Positions 54,101 through 64,000 of a DNA stretch of 64,000 nucleotides are shown piece after piece. Every line of letters begins with the position of its first letter. Position 1 is the stretch's first letter. The DNA lies in the NCBI GenBank assembly GCA_009746045.1, contig RPFO01001842.1, forward strand, positions 26,642 through 90,641, read 5' to 3'. The notes below the pieces were generated by a model that searched no databases, had not been told where the DNA came from, and worked only from the letters and a program-made list of their open reading frames with translations. This stretch comes from Mesostigma viride. Its lineage: Eukaryota > Streptophyta > Mesostigmatophyceae > Mesostigmatales > Mesostigmataceae. Position numbers and translations under genes: made by a program.

Positions 54101-57100
54101 GCTGATGCCACATGAACACACGGCTGGCTAGGTGTTCATGTGTAGCTGATGCCACATGAACACACGGCTGGCTAGGTGTTCATGTGTAGCTGATGCCACA
54201 TGAACACACGGCTGGCTAGGTGTTCATGTGTAGCTGATGCCACATGAACACACGGCTGGCTAGGTGTTCATGTGTAGCTGATGCCACATGAACACACGGC
54301 TGGCTAGGTGTTCATGTGTAGCTGATGCCACATGAACACACGGCTGGCTAGGTGTTCATGTGTAGCTGATGCCACATGAACACACGGCTGGCTAGGTGTT
54401 CATGTGTAGCTGATGCCACATGAACACACGGCTGGCTAGGTGTTCATGTGTAGCTGATGCCACATGAACACACGGCTGGCTAGGTGTTCATGTGTAGCTG
54501 ATGCCACATGAACACACGGCTGGCTAGGTGTTCATGTGTAGCTGATGCCACATGAACACACGGCTGGCTAGGTGTTCATGTGTAGCTGATGCCACATGAA
54601 CACACGGCTGGCTAGGTGTTCATGTGTAGCTGATGCCACATGAACACACGGCTGGCTAGGTGTTCATGTGTAGCTGATGCCACATGAACACACGGCTGGC
54701 TAGGTGTTCATGTGTAGCTGATGCCACATGAACACACGGCTGGCTAGGTGTTCATGTGTAGCTGATGCCACATGAACACACGGCTGGCTAGGTGTTCATG
54801 TGTAGCTGATGCCACATGAACACACGGCTGGCTAGGTGTTCATGTGTAGCTGATGCCACATGAACACACGGCTGGCTAGGTGTTCATGTGTAGCTGATGC
54901 CACATGAACACACGGCTGGCTAGGTGTTCATGTGTAGCTGATGCCACATGAACACACGGCTGGCTAGGTGTTCATGTGTAGCTGATGCCACATGAACACA
55001 CGGCTGGCTAGGTGTTCATGTGCAGCTGATGCCACATGAACACACGGCTGGCTAGGTGTTCATGTGTAGCTGATGCCACATGAACACACGGCTGGCTAGG
55101 TGTTCATGTGTAGCTGATGCCACATGAACACACGGCTGGCTAGGTGTTCATGTGAGCTGATGCCACATGAACACACGGCTGGCTAGGTGTTCATGTGTAG
55201 CTGATGCCACATGAACACACGGCTGGCTAGGTGTTCATGTGTAGCTGATGCCACATGAACACACGGCTGGCTAGGTGTTCATGTGTAGCTGATGCCACAT
55301 GAACACACGGCTGGCTAGGTGTTCATGTGTAGCTGATGCCACATGAACACACGGCTGGCTAGGTGTTCATGTGTAGCTGATGCCACATGAACACACGGCT
55401 GGCTAGGTGTTCATGTGCAGCTGATGCCACATGAACACACGGCTGGCTAGGTGTTCATGTGCAGCTGATGCCACATGAACACACGGCTGGCTAGGTGTTC
55501 ATGTGCAGCTGATGCCACATGAACACACGGCTGGCTAGGTGTTCATGTGTAGCTGATGCCACATGAACACACGGCTGGCTAGGTGTTCATGTGCAGCTGA
55601 TGCCACATGAACACACGGCTGGCTAGGTGTTCATGTGCAGCTGATGCCACATGAACACACGGCTGGCTAGGTGTTCATGTGTAGCTGATGCCACATGAAC
55701 ACACGGCTGGCTAGGTGTTCATGTGTAGCTGATGCCACATGAACACACGGCTGGCTAGGTGTTCATGTGTAGCTGATGCCACATGAACACACGGCTGGCT
55801 AGGTGTTCATGTGTAGCTGATGCCACATGAACACACGGCTGGCTAGGTGTTCATGTGTAGCTGATGCCACATGAACACACGGCTGGCTAGGTGTTCATGT
55901 GTAGCTGATGCCACATGAACACACGGCTGGCTAGGTGTTCATGTGTAGCTGATGCCACATGAACACACGGCTGGCTAGGTGTTCATGTGCAGCTGATGCC
56001 ACATGAACACACGGCTGGCTAGGTGTTCATGTGTAGCTGATGCCACATGAACACACGGCTGGCTAGGTGTTCATGTGTAGCTGATGCCACATGAACACAC
56101 GGCTGGCTAGGTGTTCATGTGTAGCTGATGCCACATGAACACACGGCTGGCTAGGTGTTCATGTGTAGCTGATGCCACATGAACACACGGCTGGCTAGGT
56201 GTTCATGTGCAGCTGATGCCACATGAACACACGGCTGGCTAGGTGTTCATGTGCAGCTGATGCCACATGAACACACGGCTGGCTAGGTGTTCATGTGCAG
56301 CTGATGCCACATGAACACACGGCTGGCTAGGTGTTCATGTGCAGCTGATGCCACATGAACACACGGCTGGCTAGGTGTTCATGTGTAGCTGATGCCACAT
56401 GAACACACGGCTGGCTAGGTGTTCATGTGTAGCTGATGCCACATGAACACACGGCTGGCTAGGTGTTCATGTGCAGCTGATGCCACATGAACACACGGCT
56501 GGCTAGGTGTTCATGTGCAGCTGATGCCACATGAACACACGGCTGGCTAGGTGTTCATGTGCAGCTGATGCCACATGAACACACGGCTGGCTAGGTGTTC
56601 ATGTGCAGCTGATGCCACATGAACACACGGCTGGCTAGGTGTTCATGTGCAGCTGATGCCACATGAACACACGGCTGGCTAGGTGTTCATGTGTAGCTGA
56701 TGCCACATGAACACACGGCTGGCTAGGTGTTCATGTGCAGCTGATGCCACATGAACACACGGCTGGCTAGGTGTTCATGTGAGCTGATGCCACATGAACA
56801 CACGGCTGGCTAGGTGTTCATGTGCAGCTGATGCCACATGAACACACGGCTGGCTAGGTGTTCATGTGCAGCTGATGCCACATGAACACACGGCTGGCTA
56901 GGTGTTCATGTGCAGCTGATGCCACATGAACACACGGCTGGCTAGGTGTTCATGTGTAGCTGATGCCACATGAACACACGGCTGGCTAGGTGTTCATGTG
57001 CTGATGCCACATGAACACACGGCTGGCTAGGTGTTCATGTGCAGCTGATGCCACATGAACACACGGCTGGCTAGGTGTTCATGTGCAGCTGATGCCACAT

Positions 57101-60100
57101 GAACACACGGCTGGCTAGGTGTTCATGTGTAGCTGATGCCACATGAACACACGGCTGGCTAGGTGTTCATGTGTAGCTGATGCCACATGAACACACGGCT
57201 GGCTAGGTGTTCATGTGCAGCTGATGCCACATGAACACACGGCTGGCTAGGTGTTCATGTGTAGCTGATGCCACATGAACACACGGCTGGCTAGGTGTTC
57301 ATGTGTAGCTGATGCCACATGAACACACGGCTGGCTAGGTGTTCATGTGTAGCTGATGCCACATGAACACACGGCTGGCTAGGTGTTCATGTGTAGCTGA
57401 TGCCACATGAACACACGGCTGGCTAGGTGTTCATGTGCAGCTGATGCCACATGAACACACGGCTGGCTAGGTGTTCATGTGCAGCTGATGCCACATGAAC
57501 ACACGGCTGGCTAGGTGTTCATGTGCAGCTGATGCCACATGAACACACGGCTGGCTAGGTGTTCATGTGCAGCTGATGCCACATGAACACACGGCTGGCT
57601 AGGTGTTCATGTGTAGCTGATGCCACATGAACACACGGCTGGCTAGGTGTTCATGTGTAGCTGATGCCACATGAACACACGGCTGGCTAGGTGTTCATGT
57701 GTAGCTGATGCCACATGAACACACGGCTGGCTAGGTGTTCATGTGTAGCTGATGCCACATGAACACACGGCTGGCTAGGTGTTCATGTGTAGCTGATGCC
57801 ACATGAACACACGGCTGGCTAGGTGTTCATGTGTAGCTGATGCCACATGAACACACGGCTGGCTAGGTGTTCATGTAGCTGATGCCACATGAACACACGG
57901 CTGGCTAGGTGTTCATGTGTAGCTGATGCCACATGAACACACGGCTGGCTAGGTGTTCATGTGTAGCTGATGCCACATGAACACACGGCTGGCTAGGTGT
58001 TCATGTGTAGCTGATGCCACATGAACACACGGCTGGCTAGGTGTTCATGTGCAGCTGATGCCACATGAACACACGGCTGGCTAGGTGTTCATGTGTAGCT
58101 GATGCCACATGAACACACGGCTGGCTAGGTGTTCATGTGTAGCTGATGCCACATGAACACACGGCTGGCTAGGTGTTCATGTGTAGCTGATGCCACATGA
58201 ACACACGGCTGGCTAGGTGTTCATGTGCAGCTGATGCCACATGAACACACGGCTGGCTAGGTGTTATGTGCAGCTGATGCCACATGAACACACGGCTGGC
58301 TAGGTGTTCATGTGCAGCTGATGCCACATGAACACACGGCTGGCTAGGTGTTCATGTGTAGCTGATGCCACATGAACACACGGCTGGCTAGGTGTTCATG
58401 TGTAGCTGATGCCACATGAACACACGGCTGGCTAGTGTTCATGTGTAGCTGATGCCACATGAACACACGGCTGGCTAGGTGTTCATGTGTAGCTGATGCC
58501 ACATGAACACACGGCTGGCTAGGTGTTCATGTGTAGCTGATGCCACATGAACACACGGCTGGCTAGGTGTTCATGTGTAGCTGATGCCACATGAACACAC
58601 GGCTGGCTAGGTGTTCATGTGTAGCTGATGCCACATGAACACACGGCTGGCTAGGTGTTCATGTGTAGCTGATGCCACATGAACACACGGCTGGCTAGGT
58701 GTTCATGTGCAGCTGATGCCACATGAACACACGGCTGGCTAGGTGTTCATGTGCAGCTGATGCCACATGAACACACGGCTGGCTAGGTGTTCATGTGTAG
58801 CTGATGCCACATGAACACACGGCTGGCTAGGTGTTCATGTGCAGCTGATGCCACATGAACACACGGCTGGCTAGGTGTTCATGTGTAGCTGATGCCACAT
58901 GAACACACGGCTGGCTAGGTGTTCATGTGCAGCTGATGCCACATGAACACACGGCTGGCTAGGTGTTCATGTGTAGCTGATGCCACATGAACACACGGCT
59001 GGCTAGGTGTTCATGTGTAGCTGATGCCACATGAACACACGGCTGGCTAGGTGTTCATGTGTAGCTGATGCCACATGAACACACGGCTGGCTAGGTGTTC
59101 ATGTGTAGCTGATGCCACATGAACACACGGCTGGCTAGGTGTTCATGTGTAGCTGATGCCACATGAACACACGGCTGGCTAGGTGTTCATGTGTAGCTGA
59201 TGCCACATGAACACACGGCTGGCTAGGTGTTCATGTGTAGCTGATGCCACATGAACACACGGCTGGCTAGGTGTTCATGTGCAGCTGATGCCACATGAAC
59301 ACACGGCTGGCTAGGTGTTCATGTGTAGCTGATGCCACATGAACACACGGCTGGCTAGGTGTTCATGTGTAGCTGATGCCACATGAACACACGGCTGGCT
59401 AGGTGTTCATGTGTAGCTGATGCCACATGAACACACGGCTGGCTAGGTGTTCATGTGTAGCTGATGCCACATGAACACACGGCTGGCTAGGTGTTCATGT
59501 GTAGCTGATGCCACATGAACACACGGCTGGCTAGGTGTTCATGTGTAGCTGATGCCACATGAACACACGGCTGGCTAGGTGTTCATGTGTAGCTGATGCC
59601 ACATGAACACACGGCTGGCTAGGTGTTCATGTGTAGCTGATGCCACATGAACACACGGCTGGCTAGGTGTTCATGTGTAGCTGATGCCACATGAACACAC
59701 GGCTGGCTAGGTATTCATGTGTAGCTGATGCCACATGAACACACGGCTGGCTAGGTGTTCATGTGTAGCTGATGCCACATGAACACACGGCTGGCTAGGT
59801 GTTCATGTGTAGCTGATGCCACATGAACACACGGCTGGCTAGGTGTTCATGTGCAGCTGATGCCACATGAACACACGGCTGGCTAGGTATTCATGTGTAG
59901 CTGATGCCACATGAACACACGGCTGGCTAGGTGTTCATGTGCAGCTGATGCCACATGAACACACGGCTGGCTAGGTGTTCATGTGCAGCTGATGCCACAT
60001 GAACACACGGCTGGCTAGGTGTTCATGTGTAGCTGATGCCACATGAACACACGGCTGGCTAGGTGTTCATGTGTAGCTGATGCCACATGAACACACGGCT

Positions 60101-63100
60101 GGCTAGGTGTTCATGTGCAGCTGATGCCACATGAACACACGGCTGGCTAGGTGTTCATGTGTAGCTGATGCCACATGAACACACGGCTGGCTAGGTGTTC
60201 ATGTGTAGCTGATGCCACATGAACACACGGCTGGCTAGGTGTTTCATGTGTAGCTGATGCCACATGAACACACGGCTGGCTAGGTGTTCATGTGTAGCTG
60301 ATGCCACATGAACACACGGCTGGCTAGGTGTTCATGTGTAGCTGATGCCACATGAACACACGGCTGGCTAGGTGTTCATGTGCAGCTGATGCCACATGAA
60401 CACACGGCTGGCTAGGTGTTCATGTGTAGCTGATGCCACATGAACACACGGCTGGCTAGGTGTTCATGTGTAGCTGATGCCACATGAACACACGGCTGGC
60501 TAGGTGTTCATGTGTAGCTGATGCCACATGAACACACGGCTGGCTAGGTGTTCATGTGTAGCTGATGCCACATGAACACACGGCTGGCTAGGTGTTCATG
60601 TGTAGCTGATGCCACATGAACACACGGCTGGCTAGGTGTTCATGTGTAGCTGATGCCACATGAACACACGGCTGGCTAGGTGTTCATGTGCAGCTGATGC
60701 CACATGAACACACGGCTGGCTAGGTATTCATGTGTAGCTGATGCCACATGAACACACGGCTGGCTAGGTGTTCATGTGTAGCTGATGCCACATGAACACA
60801 CGGCTGGCTAGGTGTTCATGTGTAGCTGATGCCACATGAACACACGGCTGGCTAGGTGTTCATGTGTAGCTGATGCCACATGAACACACGGCTGGCTAGG
60901 TGTTCATGTGTAGCTGATGCCACATGAACACACGGCTGGCTAGGTGTTCATGTGTAGCTGATGCCACATGAACACACGGCTGGCTAGGTGTTCATGTGCA
61001 GCTGATGCCACATGAACACACGGCTGGCTAGGTGTTCATGTGTAGCTGATGCCACATGAACACACGGCTGGCTAGGTATTCATGTGTAGCTGATGCCACA
61101 TGAACACACGGCTGGCTAGGTGTTCATGTGTAGCTGATGCCACATGAACACACGGCTGGCTAGGTGTTCATGTGTAGCTGATGCCACATGAACACACGGC
61201 TGGCTAGGTGTTCATGTGCAGCTGATGCCACATGAACACACGGCTGGCTAGGTGTTCATGTGTAGCTGATGCCACATGAACACACGGCTGGCTAGGTGTT
61301 CATGTGTAGCTGATGCCACATGAACACACGGCTGGCTAGGTGTTCATGTGTAGCTGATGCCACATGAACACACGGCTGGCTAGGTGTTCATGTGCAGCTG
61401 ATGCCACATGAACACACGGCTGGCTAGGTATTCATGTGTAGCTGATGCCACATGAACACACGGCTGGCTAGGTGTTCATGTGTAGCTGATGCCACATGAA
61501 CACACGGCTGGCTAGGTTCATGTGCAGCTGATGCCACATGAACACACGGCTGGCTAGGTATCATGTGTAGCTGATGCCACATGAACACACGGCTGGCTAG
61601 GTGTTCATGTGTAGCTGATGCCACATGAACACACGGCTGGCTAGGTGTTCATGTGTAGCTGATGCCACATGAACACACGGCTGGCTAGGTGTTCATGTGT
61701 AGCTGATGCCACATGAACACACGGCTGGCTAGGTGTTCATGTGCAGCTGATGCCACATGAACACACGGCTGGCTAGGTGTTCATGTGTAGCTGATGCCAC
61801 ATGAACACACGGCTGGCTAGGTGTTCATGTGTAGCTGATGCCACATGAACACACGGCTGGCTAGGTGTTCATGTGTAGCTGATGCCACATGAACACACGG
61901 CTGGCTAGGTGTTCATGTGTAGCTGATGCCACATGAACACACGGCTGGCTAGGTGTTCATGTGTAGCTGATGCCACATGAACACACGGCTGGCTAGGTGT
62001 TCATGTGTAGCTGATGCCACATGAACACACGGCTGGCTAGGTGTTCATGTGTAGCTGATGCCACATGAACACACGGCTGGCTAGGTGTTCATGTAGCTGA
62101 TGCCACATGAACACACGGCTGGCTAGGTGTTCATGTGTAGCTGATGCCACATGAACACACGGCTGGCTAGGTGTTCATGTGTAGCTGATGCCACATGAAC
62201 ACACGGCTGGCTAGGTGTTCATGTGTAGCTGATGCCACATGAACACACGGCTGGCTAGGTTTCATGTGTAGCTGATGCCACATGAACACACGGCTGGCTA
62301 GGTTTTCATGTGTAGCTGATGCCACATGAACACACGGCTGGCTAGGTGTTCATGTGTAGCTGATGCCACATGAACACACGGCTGGCTAGGTGTTCATGTG
62401 TAGCTGATGCCACATGAACACACGGCTGGCTAGGTGTTCATGTGTAGCTGATGCCACATGAACACACGGCTGGCTAGGTGTTCATGTGCAGCTGATGCAC
62501 ATGAACACACGCGGCTGGCTAGGTGTTCATGTGTAGCTGATGCCACATGAACACACGGCTGGCTAGGTGTTCATGTGTAGCTGATGCCACATGAACACAC
62601 GGCTGGCTAGGTGTTCATGTGTAGCTGATGCCACATGAACACACGGCTGGCTAGGTGTTCATGTGTAGCTGATGCCACATGAACACACGGCTGGCTAGGT
62701 GTTCATGTGCAGCTGATGCCACATGACACACGGCTGGCTAGGTGTTCATGTGTAGCTGATGCCACATGAACACACGGCTGGCTAGGTGTTCATGTGCAGC
62801 TGATGCCACATGAACACACGGCTGGCTAGGTGTTCATGTGTAGCTGATGCCACATGAACACACGGCTGGCTAGGTGTTCATGTGCAGCTGATGCCACATG
62901 AACACACGGCTGGCTAGGTGTTCATGTGCAGCTGATGCCACATGAAACACGGCTGGCTAGGTGTATTCATGTGCAGCTGATGCCACATGAACACACGGCT
63001 GGCTAGGTGTTCATGTGTAGCTGATGCCACATGAACACACGGCTGGCTAGGTGTTCATGTGTAGCTGATGCCACATGAACACACGGCTGGCTAGGTGTTC

Positions 63101-64000
63101 ATGTGTAGCTGATGCCACATGAACACACGGCTGGCTAGGTGTTCATGTGTAGCTGATGCCACATGAACACACGGCTGGCTAGGTGTTCATGTGCAGCTGA
63201 TGCCACATGAACACGGCTGGCTAGGTGTTCATGTGTAGCTGATGCCACATGAACACACGGCTGGCTAGGTGTTCATGTGCAGCTGATGCCACATGAACAC
63301 GGCTGGCTAGGTGTTCATGTGCAGCTGATGCCACATGAACACACGGCTGGCTAGGTATTCATGTGTAGCTGATGCCACATGAACACACGGCTGGCTAGGT
63401 GTTGATGTGCAGCTGATGCCACATGAACACCACGGCTGGCTAGGTGTTCATGTGTAGCTGATGCCACATGAACACACGGCTGGCTAGGTGTTCATTGTAG
63501 CTGATGCCACATGAACCACGGCTGGCTAGGTGTTCATGTGTAGCTGATGCCCACATGAACACACGGCTGGCTAGTTTCATGTGCAGCTGATGCCACATGA
63601 ACACACGGCTGGCTAGGTGTTCATGTGTAGCTGATGCCACATGAACACACGGCTGGCTAGTGTTCATGTGTAGCTGATGCCACATGAACACACGGCTGGC
63701 TAGGTTTCATGTGCAGCTGATGCCACATGAACACACGGCTGGCTAGGTTTCATGTGCAGCTGAGCCCATGAACACACGGCTGGCTAGGTGTTCATGTGCA
63801 GCTGATGCCACATGAACACACGGCTGGCTAGGTTTTCATGTGCAGCTGATGCCACATGAACACACGGCTGGCTAGGTGTTCATGTGTAGCTGATGCCACA
63901 TGAACACACGCTGGCTAGGTGTTCATGTGCAGCTGATGCCACATGAACACACGGCTGGCTAGGTATTCATGTGTAGCTGATGCCACATGAACACACGGCT
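48129..64000. repeat. 44-bp minisatellite array, about 360 copies, open at the window edge
   Basis: Almost 15.9 kb of a 44-bp unit. Each unit is built of CACATGAACAC, loop ACGGCTGGCTAG, GTGTTCATGTG, spacer TAGCTGATGC; the two 11-mers are exact reverse complements. The main variant is TAGCTG against CAGCTG in the spacer, mixed along the whole array. A second variant, GTATTC for GTGTTC, is seen only at about 48.2-49.3 kb and again from about 59.7 kb. Small indels become frequent after about 61.5 kb. The array contains no other sequence and no coding capacity. It must form an intron or the flank of the deubiquitinase gene. Confidence 0.99.

Noticed and set aside
48129..64000. CRISPR-like array of regular repeats
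   Set aside because: The whole 44-bp unit repeats with no unique spacers, and the context is eukaryotic with spliced genes. It is a minisatellite.

Overview
This is nuclear DNA of a photosynthetic, flagellate eukaryote, most likely a chlorophyte green alga of Chlamydomonadales type. The evidence is a complete nuclear gene for the magnesium chelatase H subunit (CHLH) with a transit-peptide-like N-terminus, a gene for axonemal dynein light chain LC1, GC-rich exons with GT-AG introns, and a Penelope-like element with an N-terminal GIY-YIG domain, a layout reported from the green lineage. No species is assigned.

Layout. 1-9.6 kb is a nest of transposons: the 5' part of a piggyBac-type element (1-2322), then two roughly 2 kb copies of an L1-ORF1-like 'ORF1-only' retroelement facing away from each other (2327-4347 minus, 5804-9597 plus) around a 917 bp TTCA/TTCG array. 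The second copy is split by a 1689 bp non-autonomous piggyBac-like element with perfect TIRs and TTAA target duplications. 10.3-17.4 kb holds two decayed, head-to-tail non-LTR retrotransposons with a restriction-like endonuclease. 18.35-22.07 kb holds a Penelope-like element with an intact 1018-residue ORF. 22-24 kb is repeat debris.

Host genes. CHLH (24154-32998, minus, nine exons reconstructed here, 1405 aa) and LC1 (34896-39068, plus, four exons, 201 aa) are divergently arranged over a 1.9 kb intergenic region rich in GTAC. A USP12/USP46 (plant UBP3/UBP4) type deubiquitinase occupies 42535-47941 on the minus strand. Only its last five exons are visible. Its 5' side runs into a telomere-like block and then a 44-bp minisatellite that fills 48129-64000 (about 360 copies) and continues past the window.

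Main observations. (1) LINE fragments with ORF2, the ORF1-only elements and smaller repeats share a 3'-terminal hairpin with a CAAC-type loop, compensatory stem changes and an AATT-rich tail. One copy has been reduced to little more than the hairpin and tail, between 9-bp target duplications. This looks like an autonomous LINE with several dependants using one 3' recognition signal. (2) The restriction-like-endonuclease elements appear to insert into (AT)n. (3) Several tandem repeats in or next to host introns carry internal inverted repeats; the largest interrupts or borders the deubiquitinase gene.
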